From: Planctomycetota bacterium
Lineage (GTDB): Bacteria > Planctomycetota > Phycisphaerae > WQYP01
Length of the DNA stretch: 64,000 nt
Reading direction: 5' to 3'
Assembly (NCBI GenBank): GCA_021805985.1
Contig: JAJZDN010000007.1
Location: 30,155-94,154 of the forward strand
Every line of letters starts with the position of its first letter. The stretch's first letter is position 1. This document shows positions 53,180-62,248 of this stretch, piece after piece. Below the pieces are notes generated by a model, which was given only the letters and a program-made list of their open reading frames with translations, made no database searches and was not told the origin of the DNA. A program made the position numbers and the translations under genes.

Positions 53180-53335
53180 CGAACGATCCGCCCGTGCCCT
53201 GGTCCTTCTCGTTAACGACTTAGCCATCGTAGACGCTGCTCAACGGCTTGCCAAACTGGTCCACGACAGGAAACCGAAAAAGCCGTCTCGACCAGCGTAC
53301 CGAGAAGGACATCCCCAGGAGGGTCCAGCCCATCT
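53180..53335 (-). pseudogene. Remnant of an Ig-like protein C-terminal part with nonsense codon
   Basis: Between the two paralogous secreted genes, one minus frame reads 'VVDQFGKPLSSVYDG', then stop, then 'VVNEKDQGTGGSF'. The full-length protein has 'VDDQFGKVLSGLYNG', then 'QKVRENGSGLF'. The stop TAA stands exactly at the Gln codon (CAA to TAA). So a third, broken copy of the Ig-like gene lies here. Confidence 0.6.
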
Positions 53336-53391
53336 GATCCCGTGTAAAGGGAACCGCTTTGCGCGGATTTTGTGGGCAGATTGCAGCCTTT

Positions 53392-54141
53392 TCACTTCGT
53401 CTTTGCAGTTGTTTGTTTTGCCGCCCCCCCGGCAGCCGCGGAAGCACGGACTGGCCATCCCTGCATCATGATGTCGACGCGACCAGTGAATTTCCCGCGC
53501 CTGACCATGTACGTGACCTGCCAGAGGGCGCCGCCAAAGTGCTGCGGGTTCATCTGATACACAATTCCCCTGGTAAGGAACTGCCGAAGTGTCATATCCT
53601 TGACGTTAAAATGCAGTGGTGTTTTGTAGGACTCCAAATTCGGACCCCCGGGCACGAAGAAAACCTTGGCGAACGGATTGTAATAAAAATGCACTTTGGG
53701 GAACTCCTTCGCGAATACCCTGGTCGCCAACTGCATGAAAGTCATGGTCCCATGGAAGTTGAATTTCTGGTTCATGGGATTAGACTTCCACTGGAGTGCC
53801 TTGCTGTAAACGATATGTATAACCCGCCGGTTGCCTTTATCACGCCAAACTGACCAGCCGGGAAGGTTTGTACTCAGAAATTTCACGGCTGCGCTCATCG
53901 TCCGCAAATGCGGAGGAACCGGCACCCGCATGTTGGATATTCCCGAATACTTACCGTTGCCCGTCGGCACCATATCCTCGATGGCAAGAATACAGTGGCC
54001 TCGGCTGGCGAGGTGCCCCAATAATTTGTAGAGCCAGACGGTTCTGCCCCGTACCGGTGCGACGGCGCTCGCAGCCTGCGACCATGCCAGAAGGCTCGCC
54101 AACAGCATGACTAAAGCGACTAAGTTCCTAAATTTATTCAT
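53392..54141 (-). CDS. Secreted protein, paralogue of the 268-aa neighbour (copy A)
   Basis: 249 aa, AGAGG 10 bases upstream, clear signal peptide ('LVALVMLLASLLAWSQAASA'). Two shared blocks, 'KFNFHGTMTFMQLATRVFAK' and 'YKTPLHFNVKDMTLRQFLTR', define a family with the 268-aa protein. The tail is Ala/Lys-rich. The motif order (strand, helix 'TLRQFLTRGI', strand) suits short periplasmic binding domains, but no function can be assigned. It follows the Ig-like gene on the same strand after 36 bases, so they should be co-transcribed. Confidence 0.65.
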   Translation of the reverse strand: MNKFRNLVALVMLLASLLAWSQAASAVAPVRGRTVWLYKLLGHLASRGHCILAIEDMVPTGNGKYSGISNMRVPVPPHLRTMSAAVKFLSTNLPGWSVWRDKGNRRVIHIVYSKALQWKSNPMNQKFNFHGTMTFMQLATRVFAKEFPKVHFYYNPFAKVFFVPGGPNLESYKTPLHFNVKDMTLRQFLTRGIVYQMNPQHFGGALWQVTYMVRRGKFTGRVDIMMQGWPVRASAAAGGAAKQTTAKTK

Positions 54142-54177
54142 CTTCGGTAAACCTCTTCTTACGACGGTCCATTTGCC

Positions 54178-55581
54178 TCACGGCCAAGTGATAATAAGCG
54201 TGCCATTACTATAGGTAATCGAACGGCTCGCAATGCCTGGATTCAGCGTGAATCCTGCGACCTGCACCTGCCAATCCACGGACCTCGGCCCCGAATTCGG
54301 AATCGTCGACGGCGTAGCGTTCGCCCAATTCTGGGCTTTCTGGCTCCCGGCGGGGAGAGGATTTGGCGCAGGTGCGTCAACGCCGACGCCGACCCAATCG
54401 CTATATTGGCCGTTTTTGATTTTCACATTGATCGCCGCAAACAGTCCACTGCCGTTTTCCCGGACTTTCTGGCCATTGTAGAGGCCGCTGAGAACCTTCC
54501 CAAACTGGTCATCTACCGTCAGCGTTTGGGCAGTACCGGCCATAGTGGCCAATTCCACTTGTCCTGGTTGCAATCCCCAAACGGCTGGAATGCTCGACCC
54601 GGAGAGTGCCCTATTCTCGCTCGCGACCGCGTGGTTGAAGGTCGGAAGCGGTGGGCTGATGGCCTTGGGAATTTCGATGGTGACGATGGCTGTTCCGAGC
54701 ACGGCGTTGCCGTCCTTCCCCTCAATTTCCACATCTCCCTTCGGCATACTCGGTGCGGTGCCTGCGGTACCGTAGAGATCAAGGGTTATCTGTCCGGTCG
54801 TGGAATTTGAGTGGTAATTCTCGACGGCTGCCGCACCCGTGCTGCCGGGAAGCGTGGCGAAATTGGCCACATTTACGTTGTTGATCAGGTCCTTCGGTGC
54901 CACCGTCGCTGTTACCGACACGAAGATCGCCCCCGGATTACTGTTGTCCGCACCTGTGTATAACGGATTCGGTGAAAAGGACACTGTTGCGCTGGTCAGC
55001 GTCTGTGGTGCCGCGTTGGCGGTGCCGTTCCAGCATTGATTAGTCTTAGCGTCCCTCACGGACACGGAGCAACTCGTAAATTTCCTCCAGTGGCCCGCGA
55101 TCAGCGGCGTAAATGTCAGCGTTGCTGTCGGCGACGGCGATGGCTGCTTGGGAATTATGGGTATTGGAGTAATGTAGCTTCCCGACGTCGCGGTACCATA
55201 GGGCGCAACTTTCCCTTCGAAATTTAACCAAGTTCCTTTGTACTGTACGCTGGTAACCGACCATGTGTATTCTGCTGATAAATCGCCTTCGGAAACGCCG
55301 GGTGGCGGCGTGTAGCCCGCAGGCAGGCTTGCCGTCGCCGGGCTGCTTACGCAGACCGGATTGGGCGAAAATGCCTTCATACTTGCTGTCACGGTCACCG
55401 TCCCCGGGTTAGTGCATGCCATCGCAACTTTAACCGCCACCAGCATGGCACATATCACAGCGACTACAGCACCAATGCCTCCCCAAGCGCCGCCGAGGGC
55501 TTTGGGCCGGTGCACTTTCCACGGCGGTATTATCGGTGTCCGCATGGCGGTCTGCAATCTTTTTCGTTGCGGGTTATCCAT
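54178..55581 (-). CDS. Secreted protein with Ig-like/beta-sandwich domains
   Basis: 467 aa; ATG 55581 has AGGAG 9 bases upstream (the track starts 20 codons early). A hydrophobic N-terminal segment ('GIGAVVAVICAMLVAVKVAM') anchors or exports it. The rest is rich in Thr, Ser, Pro and Asn with beta-strand pattern: 'ATLTFTPLIAGHWRKF', 'GAIFVSVTATVAPKDLIN', 'VDDQFGKVLSGLYNG' and a C-terminal 'GIASRSITYSNGTLIITWP'. It resembles Ig-like surface or matrix proteins; no catalytic motif. First gene of the cluster, divergent from pyrR with a 77-base spacer. Degraded relatives lie downstream. Confidence 0.7.
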   Translation of the reverse strand: MDNPQRKRLQTAMRTPIIPPWKVHRPKALGGAWGGIGAVVAVICAMLVAVKVAMACTNPGTVTVTASMKAFSPNPVCVSSPATASLPAGYTPPPGVSEGDLSAEYTWSVTSVQYKGTWLNFEGKVAPYGTATSGSYITPIPIIPKQPSPSPTATLTFTPLIAGHWRKFTSCSVSVRDAKTNQCWNGTANAAPQTLTSATVSFSPNPLYTGADNSNPGAIFVSVTATVAPKDLINNVNVANFATLPGSTGAAAVENYHSNSTTGQITLDLYGTAGTAPSMPKGDVEIEGKDGNAVLGTAIVTIEIPKAISPPLPTFNHAVASENRALSGSSIPAVWGLQPGQVELATMAGTAQTLTVDDQFGKVLSGLYNGQKVRENGSGLFAAINVKIKNGQYSDWVGVGVDAPAPNPLPAGSQKAQNWANATPSTIPNSGPRSVDWQVQVAGFTLNPGIASRSITYSNGTLIITWP

Positions 55582-55658
55582 TTCCCATTTCTCCTGAATT
55601 TGAATGAAAACGTTCTTGTAACTTGCTCCGCAGTGCATCAACGGGTAATCTCAAGGAC

Positions 55659-56219
55659 ATGCAGAAAGTCATGGCCGCTGAAGATGTTGCGCAGACAGTA
55701 AGACAGATTTCTCAACAGATTCTGGCCGCTGGCGAGCTTATGTCCGGTGGCCCTTTGGCGCTTGTGGGTATACGCCGCCGGGGCGAAATACTGGCCCAAC
55801 GGATTGCCGCAGCCATTTATGCCCAAACCGGGCGGAATCCTGATGTAGGGGCACTGGATATCACGATGTACCGCGATGATATTGTGGGGAATCGATCCAT
55901 CATTATTCCCATGGGAACGGAAATGAATTTCCGCATTGATGATCGTGCGGTGCTGCTGCTGGATGATGTATTGCACACGGGCCGAAGCGTGCGGGCCGCG
56001 CTGGATGCGCTGGTGGATTTTGGCCGGCCGCGGTTTATCCGCCTGGCGGTGCTGGTGGACCGTGGTGGAAGAGAATATCCAATATCTGCGGATTTTGTCG
56101 GGCGCCGCCTGGAAATTCCGGATGAATCCCGCGTGCGCGTGAGTTTAAAGCCCATTGATTCTGAGGATGCCGTGGTTGTGAATTCCGCCGCGCCGACCCC
56201 TGCAGGAGTCCGCTTATGA
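55659..56219 (+). CDS. pyrR: Bifunctional pyr operon attenuation protein / uracil phosphoribosyltransferase
   Basis: 186 aa. PRPP-binding motif 'VLLLDDVLHTGRSVRAAL' and the type I PRTase core ('LALVGIRRRGEILAQRIA', 'VGALDITMYRDDI') identify PyrR. In many bacteria it binds pyr mRNA in response to UMP and causes attenuation; the leader here (about 77 bases) is too short for an obvious attenuator. ATG 55659 has AAGG very close; ATG 55671 is an alternative. The stop overlaps pyrB by 4 bases (ATGA). Confidence 0.92.
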   Translation: MQKVMAAEDVAQTVRQISQQILAAGELMSGGPLALVGIRRRGEILAQRIAAAIYAQTGRNPDVGALDITMYRDDIVGNRSIIIPMGTEMNFRIDDRAVLLLDDVLHTGRSVRAALDALVDFGRPRFIRLAVLVDRGGREYPISADFVGRRLEIPDESRVRVSLKPIDSEDAVVVNSAAPTPAGVRL

Positions 56220-57172
56220 CAGCAAGCCCGACCTGGACTCGCCCGCATCTTCTGACCCTGGAGGCGCTTTCGAGCCAGGAAATTCTGACCGTGCTGGATA
56301 CCGCTGAGGCGCTGAAGGAAGTTTCCACGCGCAGTATCAAAAAAGTGCCGGCCTTGCGTGGCAAGGTGGTGGTCAATTTGTTTTTTGAAGATTCCACCCG
56401 CACCCGAACCAGTTTCCGCCTCGCGGCACAGCGCATGAGTGCCGACGTGGTGGATTTTTCGGTTTCCACGAGTTCGGTCAGTAAAGGGGAAACACTCATC
56501 GACACCGCCCGCAGCATTGTGGCCATGGGCGTGGATGCCATAATTATCCGCCATCGCAGCAGCGGCGCGCCTGAGGTACTAAGCCGCACGGTGCAATGCA
56601 GCGTTATTAACGCCGGTGACGGGAGCCATGAACATCCGACGCAGGGGCTGCTGGACTTATTTACCATGCGGGAAGCGTGCCAACGGCGCGGTAAAAAAAT
56701 CAGTGATATGCACGTGGCCATCGTGGGCGACATTGCTAATTCTCGCGTGGCCCGCAGTAATCTCTGGGCATTAACCAAACTGGGCGCAAAAGTCACGCTG
56801 GTGGGTCCCACCACGCTTTGCCCATCGGCCTTCGCTGAGTTCGGCGTGCAGGTCACGCATGATTTCGACTCCATCCTCGGTGAGGTGGATGTCATTAATA
56901 TGTTGCGTGTGCAGTTTGAGCGGCTGACCAGCGCGGCATTTCCCAGCGTGCGGGAATATAGCCGATATTTCGGCCTCAATGATGAACGCTTGAAGCGCTG
57001 TCGCCCCGATGTGCTGGTGCTGCACCCCGGCCCGATGAACCGCGGTCTGGAAATTACCAGCGCTGTGGCGGATGGTGAAAAATCTGCGATTCTGCGACAG
57101 GTCAGCAATGGTCTGGCGGTGCGGATGGCGGTGCTGTATTTGTGCATTGGTGCCGGGCAGTTCCGGGAATAG
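56216..57172 (+). CDS. pyrB: Aspartate carbamoyltransferase catalytic subunit
   Basis: 318 aa. Carbamoyl phosphate plus aspartate to carbamoyl aspartate, second step of UMP synthesis. 'FFEDSTRTRTSFRLAAQRM' (carbamoyl phosphate loop), 'SSVSKGETLIDT', 'HEHPTQGLLDLFTMRE' and 'HPGPMNRGLEI' are intact. No pyrI in the window, so likely a catalytic trimer regulated through PyrR. Coupled to pyrR by an ATGA overlap; argJ follows after 25 bases. Confidence 0.96.
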   Translation: MTASPTWTRPHLLTLEALSSQEILTVLDTAEALKEVSTRSIKKVPALRGKVVVNLFFEDSTRTRTSFRLAAQRMSADVVDFSVSTSSVSKGETLIDTARSIVAMGVDAIIIRHRSSGAPEVLSRTVQCSVINAGDGSHEHPTQGLLDLFTMREACQRRGKKISDMHVAIVGDIANSRVARSNLWALTKLGAKVTLVGPTTLCPSAFAEFGVQVTHDFDSILGEVDVINMLRVQFERLTSAAFPSVREYSRYFGLNDERLKRCRPDVLVLHPGPMNRGLEITSAVADGEKSAILRQVSNGLAVRMAVLYLCIGAGQFRE

Positions 57173-57197
57173 GAATTTATCAAGGAATTGGTCAACC

Positions 57198-58418
57198 ATG
57201 GGTAATCAAAGCATTACAGCGGTGAAGGGCTTTCTCGCGGGAGCCATGCACTGCGGCATCAAGCAATCTGGCAAGCCTGATTTGGCCATGCTGGTCAGCC
57301 GTGTTCCGGCCACAGCGGCAGCGGTGTTCACCACCAATAAAGTTGTTGGCGCACCGATAGTTGTGGGAAGAGAGCATATTCGCGGCGGGAACGTTAGCGC
57401 GTGCATTATTAACAGTGGCTGCGCCAACGTTTGCACGGGAAAGCGCGGACTGGTGGATGCGCGGGAAATGTGTGAACGCACTGCGGTGATTCTCACGGAT
57501 CGTGGCATTGCCATGCCAACGCGCAACGTGCTGCCCTCGAGCACGGGCGTGATCGGGCACTTTCTGCCGATGGAAAAAATTCGCTCGGGAATTGCCAACT
57601 TGGCGTTGCACATTGGCGACGCCGCGGAGCACGGGGAAGCCTTTGCTCATGGGATTCTTACTACCGATCTGAAAACCAAAACCGCGTTTACACAATTCAA
57701 CATCGGACGGCGAGCTGTCACGATTGCGGGCTGCTGTAAAGGCTCAGGCATGATTGCACCGAATATGGCCACCATGCTGGCGTATGTTGCCACGGATGCT
57801 GCCATCAGCCCAACCGCCCTTCGCGCCGCCGTAAGAGACACTGCCGAGAGTACATTTAATTGTGTGACGGTGGATCAGCACACCAGTACCAGCGATACCT
57901 TTGCGGTATTAGCCAATGGGATGGCGGAAAACCCGCGGATTGAACCAGGGACGCAATCTTGGCGGAGCTTTTCGCGCGCCTTGGAAGTGCTATGCGATTC
58001 TCTGGCCCGGCAAATCGCCGCCGATGGCGAAGGCGCGACGAAACTTGTCACCGTGCGAGTGCTTGGTGCCGCGACAGACGCCGACGCCCGGCGGGCCGCC
58101 ATGGCCATTGCCAATAGCCCGTTGGTAAAAACCGCAATTCATGGCGGCGATCCGAATTGGGGCCGCTTTGTCAGTGCCGCCGGATACAGCGGGGCCAAAA
58201 TGAATCCTGATAAAGCGCAGTGCCAAGTAGGAAAAATAACGGTGTTTCGCAATGGTCAGCCGACCGACGTTTCATTAGCCAATATTCAATCAGCCATGCA
58301 GCAATTCGAAGTGGATATTACGCTGAACCTCGGTGCCGGCGGAAAAGGCACCTGCCGGGTGTACACCTGCGATCTGTCGAGGGAATACATCGCCATCAAC
58401 GCGGACTACCACACGTAA
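57198..58418 (+). CDS. argJ: Bifunctional ornithine acetyltransferase / N-acetylglutamate synthase
   Basis: 406 aa. Arginine synthesis: acetyl transfer between acetylornithine and glutamate. The autoprocessing site is in 'KGSGMIAPNMATMLAYVATD', with the nucleophilic Thr after 'NMA'; 'TNKVVGAPIVVGREH', 'SSTGVIGHFLPMEK' and 'GDPNWGRFVSAAGYSGA' are typical. ATG 57198 fits; the track's extra 42 residues overlap pyrB. Being with pyrB links carbamoyl-phosphate users of the pyrimidine and arginine routes, possibly one transcript. Confidence 0.95.
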   Translation: MGNQSITAVKGFLAGAMHCGIKQSGKPDLAMLVSRVPATAAAVFTTNKVVGAPIVVGREHIRGGNVSACIINSGCANVCTGKRGLVDAREMCERTAVILTDRGIAMPTRNVLPSSTGVIGHFLPMEKIRSGIANLALHIGDAAEHGEAFAHGILTTDLKTKTAFTQFNIGRRAVTIAGCCKGSGMIAPNMATMLAYVATDAAISPTALRAAVRDTAESTFNCVTVDQHTSTSDTFAVLANGMAENPRIEPGTQSWRSFSRALEVLCDSLARQIAADGEGATKLVTVRVLGAATDADARRAAMAIANSPLVKTAIHGGDPNWGRFVSAAGYSGAKMNPDKAQCQVGKITVFRNGQPTDVSLANIQSAMQQFEVDITLNLGAGGKGTCRVYTCDLSREYIAINADYHT

Positions 58419-58510
58419 TAGTAACCACAGTAGCAGCAGCAGAAGTCCCGCTTACCAAGGCGAAGTTTCCGGCGAGCACGCGCGGAGAGGGAATATTGAC
58501 ACCGCCCCCG

Positions 58511-61207
58511 TTACCCACCGGTTTTCGAATAGGTGCGGGCGACATAATCGATAAGTTGCACCACCAGCGCCGTCCAACCGGTTTGGTGCGATGCGCCGAT
58601 TCCGGCGCCGTTATCGCCCTGAAAGTATTCATGAAACAAAATAAAGTCTTTCCATAATGGATTATCCTGGAACATGCTCTGGCCGCCAAATACGGGACGG
58701 TGACCCTTGTCATCCCGCACAAAAATAGAAATCATGCGGCGCGCGAGTTCTTCCGATAGTTGCAGAAGATTGATCTCCTCGCCGGGCTTACCTGGAGAAG
58801 CCACTTTAAGGGTTTCGCCATAAAAGCGATTGTAAGTTCGCAAGGAGGTGATCAGCAAATAGCTTGTGGGAAACCAAATGGGGCCGCGCCAATTGGAATT
58901 GCCGCCGAACGCACCATCACGGGATTCCGCCGGTTCATACTGCACGACACGCTCGGTGCCGTTAATTTGGAGGCGATAGGGGTCATTAAGATAATGTCGC
59001 GACAACGAGCGAAGCCCATATTGCGAAAGAAATTCATTTTCATCCACCACACGAGCCAGCGCCCGCTTCAGCCGCTCTCCGTGACAAATACTTAACAGGC
59101 ATTGAGAACCATCCGCGCTCCAGGTGCAGCCCACCGTGCGGTCTTTGACCTGTTGCCGAAATTCTTCAGATTCCAGACGATCTTTAATGGCGGGCAAATT
59201 TTCAATCCATTTTTTCTCCAGCACTTGCGCTGCATAGAGGGGCGTCAGCCCCACGTTGGAGCGCAGCCGCAGCGGCACACGCTGCCCCTCGGCCATGGTG
59301 ATTTTGTCATAATAAAATCCATCCTGCTCATCCCACAATCCTTCCCCGGCCCGCATGGAGCCATTAATTGCCTTGGATATTGCCAGAAAATGATCAAAGA
59401 ATTTCACTGCCAGATGGCTGTAAACCGGATCATGTTGCGCCAACTCCAAGCCGATCATCATCATGTTGAGGCAAAATAATCCCATCCAGCCGGTGGCATC
59501 CGCTTGTTCGAGTTTCTCGCCGTTAGGGAGTTTTTCACTGCGGTCAAACAGCGATATATTATCCAAGCCCAGAAAACCACCTTCAAATACGTTCTGGCCC
59601 TGACTATCCTTGCGATTGACCCACCAGACAAAATTCAAGAGCAGTTTGTGATAGACCCGCTCGAGAAAAGCCCGGTCGCCCACGCCATTATTGGTCCGCT
59701 TTTCCTTGTTGTACACCCGCCAGGCCGCCAGCGCCTGCACCGGTGGGTTCACATCACCAAAAGCCCATTCATAACTGGGCAGTTGTCCGGAAAGATTCTG
59801 GAAACGTTCCGAACAGACCAGTTCCAACTGGCTTTTAGCCATATCAATATCAACATAGGATAAAGTCAGGCAGTGAAAGGCCCAATCCCAGGCGGCAAAC
59901 CATGGGTATTCCCACTTATCCGGCATGACAATAACATCGTGCGCTTTGACACGACGCCAGGTACTGTTGCGCCCGCCAAGACGCTGCGTGGGTGCCGGGA
60001 AATCGCCATCACCTTTCAGCCATTGCCGCACGTCATAGTTATAAAACTGTTTACTCCACAAAACCCCCGCGATGGCCAGGCGTTGAACCTGCCGAAGTTG
60101 TTCCTCGCAGGCCTTCGGGAGTAAGGCGGCATAGAAGGCGTCCGCTTCCGCTTTACGCCGGTCAAAGACTTCGTTGAAATTCTTAAATGGGTCAGCAAGT
60201 TCGCCTTTGACCAGCACCACTTCTACTACCTGCGTTTCCCCCGGTGCCAGGTGCCAGTGGTAATGGGTCGCGGCTTTGGTGCCGTGCGGCTTCTGATGCA
60301 CCTTCGTATGATGACCATCCACCAAATATTCATGAAACGCATCTTTAACGGCGGGATGCGTGTTGGGCACGTTATAAAGTTTCTGCCGATTGGTCTCGTT
60401 AAAGGTAAAAAGCGTCTCCATCGCATCACGGCAATAGAGATAATATCCCCCCAATACCGGATGGTCTGCACGCAGAACCACATCCCCAGAATCAGATGGG
60501 CCATGCAAACCGATCACCGGCTCTTTTCCGGGCTGCGCATCCCAGGACCAGGTATTACGAAACCAGAGCGTAGGCAGAACATGCAGATCGGCGGCCTCCG
60601 TGCCGCAATTTTTCACCGCGCACCGGAAAAGAATGTGGTGCGTGTCCGCCTTGGCGTATTGAATTTGAATATCAAAAAAAGCGTTGTTGGAAAATATACC
60701 TGTATCCACAAGTTCATATTCCGGCTGACTGCGGTCACGATGGCGATTTATTTCCACAAGTTCCAGGTAGGGAAAGGCCGCATGAGGGTAGCGGTAAGTC
60801 ATTTTCATATAGGCGTGTGATGGCGTATTGTCCTGATAAAACCAGTATTCTTTTACATCCTCGCCATGATTACCCTCCGCGTTGGTGAGGCCGAACATGC
60901 GTTCTTTCAAAATCGGATCATGGCCATTCCAGAATGCCGGCGCAAAACAGAGTATCTGCTGATCATCGCTGATTCCACCGATGCCGTCTTCGCTCCAACG
61001 GTAGACTCTACTGCGGGCCATATCATGGGTTAAGTAGTTCCAGGCATTGCCATCGGCGGAATAATCTTCACGCACGGTTCCCCACGCCCGCTCTGCCAAA
61101 TAAGGCCCCCATGCCCGCCATAGCGGTGCCGTTTTTCCATCTGTGATGCGACGTTGTTCAGATGCAGGGTCGCCCGGGGGTGATGATGAATTTGCCGCAT
61201 TGGCCAT
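58511..61207 (-). CDS. MGH1-type glucosidase (glycoside hydrolase family 63-like)
   Basis: 898 aa, no signal peptide, so cytoplasmic. N-terminal beta domain 'APLWRAWGPYLAERAWGTVR', 'EYWFYQDNTPSHAYMKMTY'; (alpha/alpha)6 catalytic domain 'WEYPWFAAWDWAFHCLTLSY' (Asp), 'GGNSNWRGPIWFPTSYLL' and 'FHEYFQGDNGAGIGASHQTG' (Glu). These match bacterial mannosyl/glucosylglycerate- or glucosidase-type GH63 enzymes. It may act in trehalose-, glycogen- or glucosylglycerate-related metabolism; substrate not readable. SD GGAG lies 7 bases before the ATG. It converges on argJ with 92 bases between. Confidence 0.85.
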   Translation of the reverse strand: MANAANSSSPPGDPASEQRRITDGKTAPLWRAWGPYLAERAWGTVREDYSADGNAWNYLTHDMARSRVYRWSEDGIGGISDDQQILCFAPAFWNGHDPILKERMFGLTNAEGNHGEDVKEYWFYQDNTPSHAYMKMTYRYPHAAFPYLELVEINRHRDRSQPEYELVDTGIFSNNAFFDIQIQYAKADTHHILFRCAVKNCGTEAADLHVLPTLWFRNTWSWDAQPGKEPVIGLHGPSDSGDVVLRADHPVLGGYYLYCRDAMETLFTFNETNRQKLYNVPNTHPAVKDAFHEYLVDGHHTKVHQKPHGTKAATHYHWHLAPGETQVVEVVLVKGELADPFKNFNEVFDRRKAEADAFYAALLPKACEEQLRQVQRLAIAGVLWSKQFYNYDVRQWLKGDGDFPAPTQRLGGRNSTWRRVKAHDVIVMPDKWEYPWFAAWDWAFHCLTLSYVDIDMAKSQLELVCSERFQNLSGQLPSYEWAFGDVNPPVQALAAWRVYNKEKRTNNGVGDRAFLERVYHKLLLNFVWWVNRKDSQGQNVFEGGFLGLDNISLFDRSEKLPNGEKLEQADATGWMGLFCLNMMMIGLELAQHDPVYSHLAVKFFDHFLAISKAINGSMRAGEGLWDEQDGFYYDKITMAEGQRVPLRLRSNVGLTPLYAAQVLEKKWIENLPAIKDRLESEEFRQQVKDRTVGCTWSADGSQCLLSICHGERLKRALARVVDENEFLSQYGLRSLSRHYLNDPYRLQINGTERVVQYEPAESRDGAFGGNSNWRGPIWFPTSYLLITSLRTYNRFYGETLKVASPGKPGEEINLLQLSEELARRMISIFVRDDKGHRPVFGGQSMFQDNPLWKDFILFHEYFQGDNGAGIGASHQTGWTALVVQLIDYVARTYSKTGG

Positions 61208-61396
61208 GATAGGTCTCCAGCGTTAATTTCTTTAAAACGCTGACGGTGCCCCAAAGCGATCCCGCCAAAGTTTCAAGCCATCTACTTCATAACGGCTTTG
61301 CAGAAAAATTTCCAGTGCTTTTAACGACAACACGCCGCGGTTATCCCTGGGAGGAGGATGCGTCCTTGAAGACCATCGCGGAATTCCGGTAGATCG

Positions 61397-62179
61397 TTAC
61401 TTATTAAGTTTTGCCAACGATTCATAATATTGCTGCACCAGCGATTTATACTGGGGCAGCGTTTGATGCCGCAGTGCGTTGAGAATCATGTTGCGTTCAC
61501 GGGGCGGCAAATTACCCCATTGTCGCTTATTGGAGTTAAATGCTTTCAAATCCCCGGGATTCATTACCGCTCCGCTGGGAATGGATGAATTTGTTGCCGC
61601 TTGGGTGGGTGTTAGAGGTGAGCTATTGGCCCCGCGGGATTGCTGCATGGACATGGACTGCTGCTGCTCTGATTTGCCCTTTTTCTGCCCGGAGCTTTTT
61701 CCCTGCGATTGCTCGGCAATTTTAATAAGTTGATCCAGCCGGGCAATAATGTTTTTTTGCACGGTCTGCGTCTTCATACCGGCGTTCGCCGATTTGAGCC
61801 GCTGGGCGCTGGTGTTCATACCTTTCAGCACATCTTGCAGTTCGGCATTAATCTGCTGCTGTGACGGTTGTGATCCGGCATTATTGGGTTTCACCCATGG
61901 CCAACCCATCATATTAAATTCTGATTTGTGACTTAGCACGGCAGCCCCCGGCGCTACGGTTGTCGCGCCTTGATGATTTGGCGATGCGCCCGGGTTGGCA
62001 ATGGGTTTACCAATATGAAATGGCAGAATCAGCGGTGTTCGCCCCCCGGCTTCCCCCCCCCCCGCGGGAAGCGCTTCAACGGCAGACGAAGCCGCAATTA
62101 TCCCCATCGCCAGCAGCAGTGATAATGCGCAGCAGGAAGGGTTCCGGCTGAAAATCCTAATCGTTGGTGCTTGGTGCAT
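61397..62179 (-). CDS. Exported Gln/Ser-rich protein with conserved C-terminal helix (planctomycete type)
   Basis: 260 aa. ATG 62179 has GAGG 8 bases upstream. Signal peptide ('ALSLLLAMGIIAASSAVEAL'). A helical region about 105-160 ('QDVLKGMNTSAQRLKSANAG') is coiled-coil-like; the middle is Gln/Ser/Lys-rich low complexity; the last 40 residues ('QWGNLPPRERNMILNALRHQ', 'YKSLVQQYYESLAKL') match a motif 'WG.LP.R.R..il.al......Y...i..YY..la' that I recall from many planctomycete exported proteins, function unknown. Confidence 0.7.
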   Translation of the reverse strand: MHQAPTIRIFSRNPSCCALSLLLAMGIIAASSAVEALPAGGGEAGGRTPLILPFHIGKPIANPGASPNHQGATTVAPGAAVLSHKSEFNMMGWPWVKPNNAGSQPSQQQINAELQDVLKGMNTSAQRLKSANAGMKTQTVQKNIIARLDQLIKIAEQSQGKSSGQKKGKSEQQQSMSMQQSRGANSSPLTPTQAATNSSIPSGAVMNPGDLKAFNSNKRQWGNLPPRERNMILNALRHQTLPQYKSLVQQYYESLAKLNK

Positions 62180-62248
62180 GGGCACTACCTCACATCACAG
62201 GTTTTATTATACCCCATTAGGGATAGGCAAGAAAAACCCGTCAAATCC

